DNA of 35,450 bases from Spongiibacteraceae bacterium UBA5047 (GCA_002415025.1 DIBR01000057.1:60426-95875); one strand, 5' to 3'. Shown: positions 25,449 to 34,302, counted from the first letter of the stretch. Program-made: numbers and translations. The notes: generated from the letters alone by a model not told the origin.

Positions 25449-27341
25449 TCAGCCGAGCTTGAAAAACAGGCGGTGGCGGGCAAAATCTATCGAGTCGATG
25501 CAAACGCTGACTTCCTGATCCAGCTGGAAGTTGGCGTTGTTGTTGTACAGGCGCAGCGCTACCGGGTCGAAGCTGAGTTTGCCTTCAATTCGGCGCACAT
25601 CCACAAAGCCTTCCATGCCGTTATCATCCAGCCGTACGGTAAAACCGCCGCCCGCAACCTGCACAATATGCGCGGTGAATTTCTCGTCTTTGTGTGCGTC
25701 CATGTACTGGCACTTCAGCATTTGCTCGGTTTGATGCGCCGCCTGTCGGTTGCGCTGCAAAAAGCCCTGCTGTTCTTGCGTCCATGTGCTATCAAGCGCA
25801 GGAAGCGGCTGGCTATTCAGCTTGGCGTGCAGGCAGCGCTGCACCATAAAATCCATGCTTTTGCGCAGCGGTGAGGTGCAGTTGGTGTAACAGGAAAAGC
25901 CCAGGCCGTGGTGCGGTTTGGCGGTTGTGCTCCATTCCCCGCGCTCGAGCATGCGGCTGATAATGCTGCGTAAGGGGCGCTCGCCGGCCCGGCCGGCCAG
26001 AGCATGCTGCAGCTCAATGTACGATTTCAGTTCGGTAAACGGGGTTTCCTGCAAATCGGGGGCGTATTCGCCCAGCAGAGCCTTTACGGTATCAACCCTG
26101 TCTTCGCGTACGCCGCGGTGGGTCATAAACAGGGCGTTATCGTTGCGCAAAAATTCAGCGGCGCAACGGTTGGTGATCAGCATGCATTCTTCAACCAGCC
26201 GGTGAGCGTCGTTGCGCTCAATTTTGCGTACCGACTCAATTTTACCCTGCTCGTTCAGAATCAAGCGGTAATCCGGCCGGTCGTCCATCACCAGATGCTT
26301 TTCGCGGCGGCGGCTGAGCAGGGTGTCCAATACCTGTTTTAGCGGGTTCAGGGCAGCGTGGCTGAGCTGCTGGTCGCCACGCAAATGCGCGGCAACCTCG
26401 GCGTAATTGAGTTTGGCGGCGGAGCGCACGCTGGCCTGAAAGAACTCAAAGCGGCTGATTTCGCCCTGAGAATCCATTTCAATATCGCAGACAATAGCCG
26501 GGCGCACTTGTTCGGGTAGCAGCGAGCAGCGGTCCTGTGTCAGCACCTCGGGCAGCATGGGCAGCACGCGGCCCGGCATATACACCGAGCTGTTGCGCGC
26601 AAGCGCGGCTTTTTCAAGCGGGCTGTTGGCTTCTATCAGGGCGCTGGGGTCGGCAATGGCCACCATCAGGCGCCAGCCACTGTTGGTGCACTCGGCGTAA
26701 AGAGCGTCGTCGAGATCGCGGGATTCGGGTGAGTCGATGGTTACAAACGGCGTGGCTGTCAGGTCGCGGCGCTGCTCGGCGTACTGGTCGTCGATAATGC
26801 CAACCAGGTCTTTGTCGTGCCATTCGCTGGCAAGGCCGAATTTACAAATCGACAGGGCGGCTTCAAGGCCGGGCTGGTCGGCTGCGCCAATGTGGCGAAC
26901 AATTTCCACCATGGACTTGCCGTCGTGAATCGGGTGGCGTTTTACCCGGCACTGGATGTAATCGCCGGGATTGGCCTTTTTGCGCTCGGACGGCGGAATA
27001 AACAATAAGCGGTTAAAGTAGAGAATATCCGGCTCTATAAAGTGACCTTTGCCGCGCACCACATATTGGCCAATAAAGGTGTCGAGCGGGCTTTCAACCA
27101 GCTTTTCAATTTCGCCTGCGAGTTTGCCGTCGTTTTGCGGCTTGATGGCAATCTTTACCCGGTCGCCGGGAAACACCTTTTGCATTTCCGGCGGTGGCAG
27201 AAAAATATCACGCTTGTCTTCCAGGCGAACAAAGCCGAAGCGGCCCTGGCTGCCCCTGACTACGCCTTCAACACGCTCGATGGAATCGTGAATTTCCTTC
27301 TTGAGTTGCTTGAGTTGGTGCAGGGAATCCTGATTGAGCAT
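25449..27341 (-). CDS. rnb: Exoribonuclease II
   Basis: 630 residues, close to E. coli RNase II (644). The protein has N-terminal cold-shock OB folds (GSQGRFGFVRLEDKRDIFLP), the RNB catalytic core with DSPESRDLDDALYAE (metal Asp residues), VYMPGRVLPMLPE and THRGVR, and a C-terminal S1 domain (FTAHIVQVAGGGFTVRLDDNG). The single catalytic set and length fit RNase II better than RNase R, which has a longer basic tail. It is a cytosolic, processive 3-prime to 5-prime exonuclease. Confidence 0.9.
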   Translation of the reverse strand: MLNQDSLHQLKQLKKEIHDSIERVEGVVRGSQGRFGFVRLEDKRDIFLPPPEMQKVFPGDRVKIAIKPQNDGKLAGEIEKLVESPLDTFIGQYVVRGKGHFIEPDILYFNRLLFIPPSERKKANPGDYIQCRVKRHPIHDGKSMVEIVRHIGAADQPGLEAALSICKFGLASEWHDKDLVGIIDDQYAEQRRDLTATPFVTIDSPESRDLDDALYAECTNSGWRLMVAIADPSALIEANSPLEKAALARNSSVYMPGRVLPMLPEVLTQDRCSLLPEQVRPAIVCDIEMDSQGEISRFEFFQASVRSAAKLNYAEVAAHLRGDQQLSHAALNPLKQVLDTLLSRRREKHLVMDDRPDYRLILNEQGKIESVRKIERNDAHRLVEECMLITNRCAAEFLRNDNALFMTHRGVREDRVDTVKALLGEYAPDLQETPFTELKSYIELQHALAGRAGERPLRSIISRMLERGEWSTTAKPHHGLGFSCYTNCTSPLRKSMDFMVQRCLHAKLNSQPLPALDSTWTQEQQGFLQRNRQAAHQTEQMLKCQYMDAHKDEKFTAHIVQVAGGGFTVRLDDNGMEGFVDVRRIEGKLSFDPVALRLYNNNANFQLDQEVSVCIDSIDFARHRLFFKLG

Positions 27342-27480
27342 GAGTACGGCAATACCTGAAATGCGGCTGTGAGAGGGGCAATAGACTAGCGGATATCGCT
27401 GGGGAAGTCAGGTGGAATTTGGCACAAAGCCAATCCACCTGCGGGTGTGGGAGGCGGGCTCCAACCCTGCTAGGGCTGCG

Positions 27481-28251
27481 CTAAAAGCCCTCCACCTTGT
27501 GAATCTGCTTCCAGATCAGGCCCGGCGCCCAGCGGCGCATCAGCGCGCCAATGCTGGAGTCGCGATTGGGGAATACCCAGAATTTACCCTTTTCCAGATC
27601 CCGCTCAATGGCATTGAGCACATCCTGCGGGTCGAGCAGGCTGCCCTGATCCAGCATTTTCGGCCAGGCAGTTTCGCGGCCCTGGTCCAGCAGGGGGGTA
27701 TTGGTGGTGGGCGGGCAAACGCAGGCAAAGCGCACGCCGCTATTAATGTTCTCGTGATACAGGGTCTCGGTAAAGAACGCGACGGCGGCCTTGGTGGCCG
27801 AATATCCGCCAGTCAGCATGGTGGGCAGAATGCCGGCCATCGAGGCAAAACTGATAAAGTCACCTTTGCCGCGCGCTATCATGTTCGGCAACACAGCCTG
27901 GGTGATGTGGACCAGGCCACCGTAGTTAATGGCCATCATCGTGTGCATCACTTCGGCTTTCTGCTCCAGCAGTTTGCCAAAGGGCATAATGGCCGCGCAA
28001 TTATAGAGGCGGTCTATGGGCCCCAGCTTGTCTTCTACCTCACGCACCGCGGCATGAACAGCCTCGCCGTCGGTAATATCCACCACCCAGTGATGAATGC
28101 CGGTATGACCGGTGGCGGTTTCTGCCAGCCCTGCTGCGTTGATATCAAAAATGGCAACCTCCTTGCCTGCCGCCGCCAGATTGCGTGCCGCCAGCCGGCC
28201 CATGCCGCTGCCGCCGCCCGTAATCAGTACTATTTTTCCTTCAAAAGCCAT
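27481..28251 (-). CDS. Short-chain dehydrogenase/reductase
   Basis: 256 residues, classical SDR: TGGGSGMGRLAARNL cofactor loop, NCAAIMPFG in place of NNAG, catalytic Ser in FASMAGILPT, and YSATK (Tyr-x-x-x-Lys), then PPTTNTPLL. An acidic residue after the second strand (IFDIN) suggests NAD preference. Soluble cytosolic oxidoreductase; substrate unknown. It is divergent from the phoH2-type gene with 320 bp between them. Confidence 0.88.
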   Translation of the reverse strand: MAFEGKIVLITGGGSGMGRLAARNLAAAGKEVAIFDINAAGLAETATGHTGIHHWVVDITDGEAVHAAVREVEDKLGPIDRLYNCAAIMPFGKLLEQKAEVMHTMMAINYGGLVHITQAVLPNMIARGKGDFISFASMAGILPTMLTGGYSATKAAVAFFTETLYHENINSGVRFACVCPPTTNTPLLDQGRETAWPKMLDQGSLLDPQDVLNAIERDLEKGKFWVFPNRDSSIGALMRRWAPGLIWKQIHKVEGF

Positions 28252-28571
28252 TGAAAGCGCCTCCCGCCTGTCATTGTTGTGGTGTTGTTATTGTGATGGT
28301 GATTGTTATTTCTTTAATAAAACCGGCTTAAAGTGTATGTGCTTGAAAGATACCCTGACAAGAACATTTGACAGAGCGGGCTCAGGCTTTTAATAATCGG
28401 AGCTATGGTTGTAATGGATTAATCATTTGCTTGTAGTCGAAGTTCCATCCACCACACCAACGGGCAACCTCGCCCCGCGCCAACTTCAGTTCATTCCTGT
28501 ATACCCCCCGTTTGCGCCCATTAAAGTACGGCCCCCAGCCTTGCCCACCGGCGCCTCAAAGAGAGCATCTT
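28252..28571. other. 320-bp divergent intergenic region
   Basis: It contains a good rightward sigma-70 promoter (28368-28397) and, next to the SDR gene, a GT/TTG-rich low-complexity stretch (about 28271-28312). No gene is seen in the rest. Confidence 0.5.
28368..28397 (+). promoter_or_regulatory. Sigma-70 promoter of the PhoH-family gene
   Basis: TTGACA (28368-28373) matches the -35 consensus fully; AATAAT (28392-28397) matches the -10 box at five of six bases with an 18-base spacer. The start codon lies about 170 bases downstream. Confidence 0.6.
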
Positions 28572-29957
28572 ATGGAAAAACTGTTTGTACTCGATACCAA
28601 CGTGCTGCTCCACGATCCCATGGCCCTGAGTGCTTTTCAGGAGCATCGAATCGTTATCCCAATGACCGTGCTGGAAGAGCTGGACACGATCAAAGACCGG
28701 CGCGACAAGGACGTGAGTCGTGAGGCCCGCATTGCCATTCAGGGCATCGACAAAATCATGTTTAACGCAACACCCACCCAAATTCAGGAAGGGGTAGAAA
28801 TTCCCTCCATTGCCGAAGAGGGCAAGCGCGGCACCCTGGCCATTTTTCCCGACCAGCTGATTAATCACGACAGCGATGCACCCTATCTCGACGGCTCTGT
28901 GCACCAAACCAACGACAACCGCATTATCAACGTGGCCATGCACCTGCAGGAAACCCGGCCCGATGCGCGAGTGTGTCTGGTTACCAAAGACATCAATATG
29001 CGGCTCAAGGCCAAAGGCTCGGGCCTGGCGAATGTTGAAGACTATCGCCGCGACCGCGTGCTCGACGACATTGAGTACATGGCCAAAGGTTATGAGCAGG
29101 TCGACGGTGACTTCTGGGAGGGCGTTGAGCAGGTTGATACCTATCGGGAAGGGGCGTTAACGGTTCACAATATCAATCGTTCGCGCTACCCCAACGCCCA
29201 CATCAACCAGTTTCTGCTCGATGGCAAAGACTTTGTGGGTTATGTGCGCAAGGTCACCGAAGACAAGCTCGAATTGCTCGACCTCAGCCGGGAACAACTG
29301 ATGCATCAGCGCATCTGGGGTTTGAAGCCGCGCAATATGGAGCAGGCGATGGCGTTCTTCTTGGTGCAGCAACAGCATATTGACATGACAGTGCTAACCG
29401 GGCCGGCCGGGTCCGGTAAAACGCTGATAGCGCTGGCCTATGGCCTGCACGCCATTCTTGAAGAGCGCCGATACGACAAGCTGATTGTTGCGCGATCAAC
29501 GCCGCCCATTGCCGAAGATATAGGTTTTCTCCCCGGCACCGAAGAAGAAAAAATGGCCCCCTGGCTGGCCGCCTTCGACGACAACCTTGAGGTGCTGCAC
29601 GGTAACGACGAGTCGCCCTTTAGCAGCATTGAATACGTAAAAGACAAAGCCAATATTCAGTTTAAGTCGCTGAACTTTATGCGTGGTCGCTCGTTCAATA
29701 ACGCCTATATTGTTATCGACGAGGCGCAGGGGCTCACGCAGTTTCAGCTCAAATCCATTATTACCCGTGTGGGCGGCAATTCGAAAATTGTTGTCTTGGG
29801 TAACCTCGCGCAAATCGACAACAAATATATCTCCCCCTTAACCTCGGGTTTGACCTATCTGGTGGAAAAGAGCAAATACTTCCCGCATGCTGGCATCATG
29901 CACGTCAACGGTATCGAGCGTTCACGCCTTGCCGCATTTGCCGAAGAAAATCTGTAA
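28572..29957 (+). CDS. PIN domain-PhoH family ATPase (PhoH2 type)
   Basis: 461 residues from the ATG at 28572, with AAAGAGAG upstream. The N-terminal PIN nuclease domain (LFVLDTNVLLHD, VLEELDTIKDRRDKD, LVTKDINMRLKAKGSG) is fused to a PhoH ATPase with Walker A TGPAGSGKT and Walker B AYIVIDEAQGLT. PhoH2 proteins of this build have RNA helicase and RNase activity in mycobacteria. It is cytosolic and widespread. The downstream gene starts 39 bases later and is probably co-transcribed. Confidence 0.92.
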   Translation: MEKLFVLDTNVLLHDPMALSAFQEHRIVIPMTVLEELDTIKDRRDKDVSREARIAIQGIDKIMFNATPTQIQEGVEIPSIAEEGKRGTLAIFPDQLINHDSDAPYLDGSVHQTNDNRIINVAMHLQETRPDARVCLVTKDINMRLKAKGSGLANVEDYRRDRVLDDIEYMAKGYEQVDGDFWEGVEQVDTYREGALTVHNINRSRYPNAHINQFLLDGKDFVGYVRKVTEDKLELLDLSREQLMHQRIWGLKPRNMEQAMAFFLVQQQHIDMTVLTGPAGSGKTLIALAYGLHAILEERRYDKLIVARSTPPIAEDIGFLPGTEEEKMAPWLAAFDDNLEVLHGNDESPFSSIEYVKDKANIQFKSLNFMRGRSFNNAYIVIDEAQGLTQFQLKSIITRVGGNSKIVVLGNLAQIDNKYISPLTSGLTYLVEKSKYFPHAGIMHVNGIERSRLAAFAEENL

Positions 29958-29996
29958 AGCTGCCATGCAGGCAGTTGCGCGGGAGAGCGTATAAGT

Positions 29997-31547
29997 ATGA
30001 CAAACGAAACACCACAGCTTGAAATCTGCAATCTGTCGATGGATCACTACCCTGAAATCAAGAAATTGATGGATAGCATCTACCACGATATTGGCGGCTC
30101 CTGGGAGAAGGAAACCATAGCCAAACTCATCAAGGACTTCCCCGAAGGGCAAATTGGCATCATTGACAATGGCTTGCTGGCGGGCATGGCGCTCACCGTC
30201 AGGGTCGACTACGAAAAGTTCAGTAACCCGCATACCTACGACGACCTGATCAGCCACCGTAATTTCATACTCAACAAGGCCGACGGTGATGCGCTCTATG
30301 GTCTGGATGTGCTCATTCATCCCGACTATCGTGGATACCGGCTGGGGCGCAGGCTTTACGATGCGCGCAAGGAACTGTGCCGGCAGTACAACCTGCGCGC
30401 TATATTGGCGGGTGGCCGCATTCCCAACTACCACAATCACTCAGACGAGATGAAGCCTGCGGAGTATATTGAGAAGGTCGACCAGAAGCAGATTTACGAT
30501 CCGATACTGACCTTTCAATTATCCAACGACTTTCAGGTAACGCGGCTGTTAAAAAAGTACCTGCCCGAAGACGAGCGCTCCATGGGTTACGCCACGCTGC
30601 TGGAGTGGAGCAATATTCTGTTCGAGCCCGACGAGCGGGTGCTCAAAACCCGGCGCACCACCGTTCGGGTGGGTGCAGTGCAGTGGCAGATGAGGCCGGT
30701 TAACTCCGCCGAAGAATTGCTGTCGCAGGTGGAATACTTCGTTGATACCGTGTCGGATTATCAGAGCGACTTTATTCTCTTCCCGGAATTTTTTAATGCG
30801 CCCCTGATGGGTTTGGCAGACGACGAGCGCCAGGTGGATGCAATTCGCTTTCTCGCAAAATACACAGAATTGTTTCGCGATCGCATGTCACATATGGCGC
30901 TCTCGTATAACACCAATATTATTACCGGCTCAATGCCGCTACTCGAAGACGATAAAATCTATAACGTTTCCTATATCTGCAGGCGCGATGGTAGCATCGG
31001 CGAACAGCGCAAACTGCATATTACCCCGCATGAGAAATATGACTGGGTCATGGTAGGGGGCGATACCCTGAATATTTTCGAAACCGATGCGGGCAGGGTG
31101 GCCATACTCATATGCTACGACTGCGAGTTTCCTGAGCTTTCACGCCTGCTTGCAGAAAATGGCGTAGAAATATTGTTCGTCCCCTTCTGGACAGACACCA
31201 AAAACGGATACCTTCGCGTGCGCCACTGCGCGCAGGCGCGCGCCATCGAGAATGAATGCTATGTGGTTATTGCCGGTAGCGTGGGGAACCTGCCGCAGGT
31301 GGACAGCCTCGACGTGCAGTACGCGCAATCTGCCGTCTTGTCGCCATCAGATTTCGCATTCCCTCACGACGCGGTGCTAAACGAAGCCACGCCAAATACA
31401 GAAATGCTGCTGTTCTCGGATCTGGACCTGGACAAGCTCAAGATTCTGCATAACGAGGGAACGGTAACCAACCTGAAGGATCGTCGAACCGACCTATACC
31501 ATTTGCAACTGTCGGGTAAAACGGTGGTGGTGGATACGCCGCGATAA
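29997..31547 (+). CDS. GNAT acetyltransferase fused to carbon-nitrogen hydrolase
   Basis: 516 residues. Residues 1 to about 200 are a GNAT domain with the acetyl-CoA loop VLIHPDYRGYRLGRRLYD. Residues from about 223 form a nitrilase-superfamily amidohydrolase with the triad Glu264 (FPEFF), Lys339 (RKLH) and Cys373 (ICYDCEFPE). This fusion is a known, fairly widespread bacterial family. It could acylate and then deamidate, or vice versa, a small amine, but the substrate is not established from sequence. Cytosolic. It follows the PhoH2-type gene by 39 bases. Confidence 0.9.
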   Translation: MTNETPQLEICNLSMDHYPEIKKLMDSIYHDIGGSWEKETIAKLIKDFPEGQIGIIDNGLLAGMALTVRVDYEKFSNPHTYDDLISHRNFILNKADGDALYGLDVLIHPDYRGYRLGRRLYDARKELCRQYNLRAILAGGRIPNYHNHSDEMKPAEYIEKVDQKQIYDPILTFQLSNDFQVTRLLKKYLPEDERSMGYATLLEWSNILFEPDERVLKTRRTTVRVGAVQWQMRPVNSAEELLSQVEYFVDTVSDYQSDFILFPEFFNAPLMGLADDERQVDAIRFLAKYTELFRDRMSHMALSYNTNIITGSMPLLEDDKIYNVSYICRRDGSIGEQRKLHITPHEKYDWVMVGGDTLNIFETDAGRVAILICYDCEFPELSRLLAENGVEILFVPFWTDTKNGYLRVRHCAQARAIENECYVVIAGSVGNLPQVDSLDVQYAQSAVLSPSDFAFPHDAVLNEATPNTEMLLFSDLDLDKLKILHNEGTVTNLKDRRTDLYHLQLSGKTVVVDTPR

Positions 31548-31646
31548 GCTCAAGGGCGGGGCGCTGTTGTGCCGGAGGGAATCGCGCACTATGCGAACAG
31601 GCATACGCGTGATGGGCAAGACATTGCTATTACTGTGGAGGATTAT

Positions 31647-31679
31647 CGGATACCCGGCGCAAGTGGCTCCGGGTATCCG
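31647..31679. terminator. Long perfect hairpin between convergent genes
   Basis: An 11-bp perfect stem CGGATACCCGG / CCGGGTATCCG with an 11-base loop lies between the ends of the GNAT-nitrilase gene and cspA. There is no T run on either side, so it is a weak or factor-assisted bidirectional terminator, or an mRNA-stabilising element. Confidence 0.55.
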
Positions 31680-31707
31680 GTCGAACGTCTGGTTTTGAGA
31701 TTAAGCC

Positions 31708-31914
31708 TTAAACCGCACGTACGTTATTTGCGCATGGCCCTTTTTGACCCTGGCCCACTTCAAACTCAACAGCCTGGCCGTCGTTCAGCGTGGCGTAACC
31801 ACCGCCAGCTTGAATCTCTGAATGATGTACAAACAGATCTTTGCCGCCGTCTTCCGGAGTAATAAAGCCGAAGCCTTTGTCCGCGTTAAACCACTTTACT
31901 GTGCCTTTGCTCAT
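31708..31914 (-). CDS. Cold-shock protein, CspA family
   Basis: 68 residues, MSKGTVKWFNADKGFGFITP with both RNP motifs (KGFGFI and DLFVHHSEI). Single OB-fold RNA chaperone, cytosolic. The tail (QKGPCANNVRAV) contains an unusual Cys where Ala is common. Long upstream region (31915-32134) may hold a regulatory leader, but no clear promoter was identified. Confidence 0.95.
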   Translation of the reverse strand: MSKGTVKWFNADKGFGFITPEDGGKDLFVHHSEIQAGGGYATLNDGQAVEFEVGQGQKGPCANNVRAV

Positions 31915-32134
31915 AACTGTACTCGATAATATGGTGACTTAAGAGTTCCCCGCCGCTATCACCATCACGAAAAGAGGAATTGCAGACATCCGACGAGCCG
32001 CTAGCGTGCGCATCTCGTGCCTCGCTCTGCTCAAACAATGCTGCTTTGGCAGGTTAGCCTCCAACTATACAGGGTATCCGGGCCTTGTGGGCATTTTGGT
32101 GGGAAAGCGGAGCTGAAATGCCATCCGGGTGCAA

Positions 32135-32908
32135 TCAAGCGACCTGATATCGCCGAAACTGCGAATATGACGTAGCGTGCGCAGCAGCCAGACGATCTCG
32201 CCACCGGATAAGGTCTTCAAACTCGCTCGCCAAAACGGAATCATGCCAGCATCGCTCAGTTTCCGGGCCCAATGGCGGTTCTGTTTGAGCGATTGGTGCA
32301 ATGACCTCCAGCACAACAGCCATGGTGATGTCTGCATAGCTGAATTCGCCAAGCAGGTAGCCCGTGTCCGATTGCCTCAGCCCTTCTCGGGTAGCCTCCA
32401 GAGCATGTCGTATTGCTCCCTGCTCGTACAAATGGGCGTACTTGCGATCAAGGCGTGCCGCCGCATCTCGCGCGAGAAATCGCAAGGGTTTGCGCCAGGC
32501 AGTGGGTATAAATCCGGGGAGCGCTTCTTCCAGTGCTGCATCATTATTCAGCACAGCTCTGACCACGCGCGTTCTGCCTTCTGCCAATGCGGCTTCACTC
32601 AGCTTGTCCCATTGGGCAATTGTCGCCATGTTCCCGAGTCGGCTACTGCGTGACGCCTTGCCAGCGTGGCTGGCAATATTCCACGAGCTGCGTACTAGCC
32701 TTCGGTCAGCGAATAGAACAGGAACCGAGACAGTACCCGACCATTGTCGCATTCTCCAGCGCAAGCCCGGTTCACTAAGCGTCGGCGTGTATTCTTCGTA
32801 GTGATAGTCGAGGCCGCTCTGCTCAAGAGCCCAGCGCGCTTTCTTCGTCCAGGGCGAGAAAGACTCGCCAACCAGAAGCAATCGCTCTTGTGGTTCAGGC
32901 TGGCTCAA
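32135..32908 (-). CDS. Glutathione S-transferase-like protein
   Basis: 257 residues. The N-terminal thioredoxin-like domain (LLLVGESFSPWTKKARWALEQSGLDYHYEEYTP; VSVPVLFADRRLVRSS) is followed by an all-helical domain ending in a region with GEFSYADITMAVVLEVIAPI, typical of GST C-domains. Ser in SPWT replaces the Cys of Omega-type enzymes at the catalytic position. The start is a TTG at 32908 with GGGAG 6 bases upstream; it overlaps the stop of a small upstream frame as TTGA, implying coupled translation. It lies immediately left of the first attC site and might itself be an old cassette, although no left-hand attC was found. Confidence 0.8.
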   Translation of the reverse strand: MSQPEPQERLLLVGESFSPWTKKARWALEQSGLDYHYEEYTPTLSEPGLRWRMRQWSGTVSVPVLFADRRLVRSSWNIASHAGKASRSSRLGNMATIAQWDKLSEAALAEGRTRVVRAVLNNDAALEEALPGFIPTAWRKPLRFLARDAAARLDRKYAHLYEQGAIRHALEATREGLRQSDTGYLLGEFSYADITMAVVLEVIAPIAQTEPPLGPETERCWHDSVLASEFEDLIRWRDRLAAAHATSYSQFRRYQVA

Positions 32909-33051
32909 CTGAGGCTCCCTGCAAACTGCTCCCGGCGTGTGGGTCTATCGGTCGAACCTACGCGGGAAGCGGAAGTATTCGTGGCAGCGACCTTCGGGTG
33001 GGGCACAACAAAAAGTTTGTATATGCCATCGTCGACTATTACTGGGTTCAT
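32905..33051 (-). CDS. Possible 48-residue upstream peptide coupled to the GST gene
   Basis: ATG at 33051 with GAGGA 7 bases upstream; the stop TGA overlaps the GST start as TTGA. The peptide (MNPVIVDDGIYKLFVVPHPK and on) matches no family I know. The ribosome site and overlap argue for translation, for example as a leader that couples the GST; it may also be a remnant. Confidence 0.35.
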   Translation of the reverse strand: MNPVIVDDGIYKLFVVPHPKVAATNTSASRVGSTDRPTRREQFAGSLS

Positions 33052-33080
33052 TAATATTTCCTCGCGACGTTGACTTGGTT

Positions 33081-33134
33081 ACATAACGCTTACAGCAGGC
33101 GGGCCCTTTCGTCGCCTGCGTGCTTTTGTTAGAC
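33081..33134 (+). other. attC recombination site 1
   Basis: Outer cores ACATAAC (33081-33087) and GTTAGAC (33128-33134) enclose the inner stem GCAGGCG / CGCCTGC. Total length 54 bp. It is the leftmost attC found. Confidence 0.85.
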
Positions 33135-33350
33135 GGTTCTCGCTGCACCTGGCAGCTCACCGGCGGCCATAGCCCAACGACAGAACCATCCGAATCCGCA
33201 GCCTAGATCAAGTACACGGAGGTTTCTGATGGTCGGAAGTAGCGACTGAAGAACTGGCCACTCGGGCGCTCCGCCTAGCCAATGCTTTGATCGTGGGAGG
33301 CTAGAGTAACGCTCGAAGAAGTTTAGATTATCGTAGATGGTCTGCGGCAT
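33129..33350 (-). pseudogene. Truncated class I SAM-dependent methyltransferase in a cassette
   Basis: 73 codons running against the array. MPQTIYDN, then VLDLGCGFGWFCRWA is motif I of class I methyltransferases; the family normally continues for about 170 further residues. Here the reading frame runs into attC 1 and ends with the TAA formed by its core (33129-33131). It is a 5-prime fragment, probably inactive. Confidence 0.8.
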
Positions 33351-33373
33351 AGAATAGGGTCATCGCTTGTGAT

Positions 33374-33407
33374 GGGTAACGCCGCGCGGTGCTTGGCCTT
33401 GTTGGGG
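33374..33407 (+). other. Degenerate attC-like site 2
   Basis: GGTAAC and GTTGGGG cores flank a GC-rich interior GCCGCGCGG. About 34 bp, lacking a clear perfect stem. Its position at the junction between the methyltransferase fragment and the YefM-YoeB pair supports a decayed attC. Confidence 0.45.
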
Positions 33408-33423
33408 CTTATAGTATATAGTT

Positions 33424-33440
33424 GTACGGCATTTCCGTAC
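33424..33440. promoter_or_regulatory. Candidate operator of yefM-yoeB
   Basis: GTACGG-N5-CCGTAC is a perfect 6-bp inverted repeat located 15-31 bases upstream of the antitoxin start. Autoregulated YefM-YoeB operons carry TGTACA-like palindromes in this position. Confidence 0.6.
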
Positions 33441-33454
33441 ATGAGGGTGCCCGT

Positions 33455-33727
33455 ATGGACACAATTAGCGTAAACAAGTTTAGAGACAACCTTAAAAGTG
33501 TTGTAGAACAGGTAGTTAGCCGACATGAGCCTCTCAAGGTAACTAGGCGGGCCGGCGAGGCGTTTGTGGTTATTAGTGCCGATGACTGGGAGCGAGAGCA
33601 AGAAACTTTGTATGTACTCCAGAACAAGAACTTGATGCAACAGATTGCCGACTCCCTTGAAACTCATACCCGCGGCCAAGGCTATAAACCGACTGACGAG
33701 CAAATGAATGAGATCACTGGTATTTGA
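33455..33727 (+). CDS. yefM: YefM/Phd family antitoxin
   Basis: 90 residues from the ATG at 33455, GAGGG 6-8 bases upstream. An upstream in-frame Met (33422) would add 11 residues over the operator and is less likely. MDTISVNKFRDNLKSVVEQV is the YefM/Phd DNA-binding fold and the C-terminal part should wrap the toxin. It overlaps the yoeB start by 20 bases. It would neutralise YoeB and repress the pair. Confidence 0.92.
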   Translation: MDTISVNKFRDNLKSVVEQVVSRHEPLKVTRRAGEAFVVISADDWEREQETLYVLQNKNLMQQIADSLETHTRGQGYKPTDEQMNEITGI

Positions 33728-33980
33728 GGGTAATACGTGGGAGGAGTATGAGGCCCTGCGTGAAAAGGACAAGCAGCTCCACAAGGCCTTGCGCAAATTG
33801 CTGAAAGAAATGCTCCGCTCCGACGATCCTTCTTCTGGCTTGGGGAAACCTGAGCCACTGAAGCATAACCTTTCAGGTCTCTGGTCAAAGCGGATTTCGC
33901 AAAAAGATCGCCTGATATATCGTTTCGATGATAAATCCATTTATATCTTCGCTATTGGTGGACACTACGGCCAGCCCTAA
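33708..33980 (+). CDS. yoeB: YoeB family ribosome-dependent mRNA interferase toxin
   Basis: 90 residues. LSGLWSKRISQKDRLIYRF and the final GGHYGQP match YoeB. The catalytic residues expected from E. coli YoeB (Glu46, Arg65, His83, Tyr84) correspond to Glu49, Arg68, His86 and Tyr87 here, so it appears active. It cuts mRNA at the ribosomal A site. Its TAA stop is part of the adjoining degenerate attC core (CCCTAAC). Confidence 0.94.
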   Translation: MRSLVFEGNTWEEYEALREKDKQLHKALRKLLKEMLRSDDPSSGLGKPEPLKHNLSGLWSKRISQKDRLIYRFDDKSIYIFAIGGHYGQP

Positions 33981-34004
33981 CGCCTTTATGTGATTTTGTT
34001 GATT
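33975..34004 (+). other. Degenerate attC-like site 3
   Basis: CCCTAAC (33975-33981) and GTTGATT (33998-34004) lie only 16 bases apart without a real inner stem. It occupies the junction between yoeB and the next cassette, so it is probably a decayed or deleted attC. Confidence 0.4.
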
Positions 34005-34276
34005 TATTGCCAATGCCCGCCATCACTCTTTCCATCCTCTGGGCCTATATAGTTTGAAATTCTGTCTTCAAGGATTGCCTTCTTAGCTTCGGTAAGGGCA
34101 GCTGATTCTGTTTCAAACGTATCATCCCAAACCGTAGAATTATTAAATTCATCAACTATTTCGAGATTCCACGACTTATCACCTTCTAGTCGATATATCT
34201 CAATACTTACTTTGCGTCCAGCGCTGGATATATCTTGGGATAGTTTCGATAGCTCTAGTTTTGGTTCTTCATTCAT
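34004..34276 (-). CDS. Cassette protein of unknown function
   Basis: 90 residues facing against the array, AGGGA 9 bases before the ATG. An acidic, soluble protein with strand-like segments (VSIEIYRLEGDKSWNLEIVD; STVWDDTFETESAALTEAKKAI) resembling small hypothetical proteins common in integron cassettes. The repeated W and the E/T-rich hairpin pattern suggest a compact alpha/beta fold. No function is assignable; the AT-rich composition differs from the flanking chromosome. Confidence 0.6.
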   Translation of the reverse strand: MNEEPKLELSKLSQDISSAGRKVSIEIYRLEGDKSWNLEIVDEFNNSTVWDDTFETESAALTEAKKAILEDRISNYIGPEDGKSDGGHWQ

Positions 34277-34302
34277 GGATGATTTCCCTGAATTTGAATT
34301 TC

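Noticed and set aside
27409..27440. Imperfect hairpin GGTGGA...TCCACC between rnb and the SDR gene
   Set aside because: A bulged stem and no T run; not convincing as a terminator.
27412..28254. Long plus-strand frame opposite the SDR gene
   Set aside because: Composition and lack of motifs mark it as a mirror of the SDR coding bias.
32000..33080. GST region as a further integron cassette
   Set aside because: No GTTRRRY core with a partner RYYYAAC core was found on its left side.
33323..33940. Minus-strand frame across the yefM-yoeB pair
   Set aside because: Antisense to two well-recognised genes with ribosome sites and catalytic residues.
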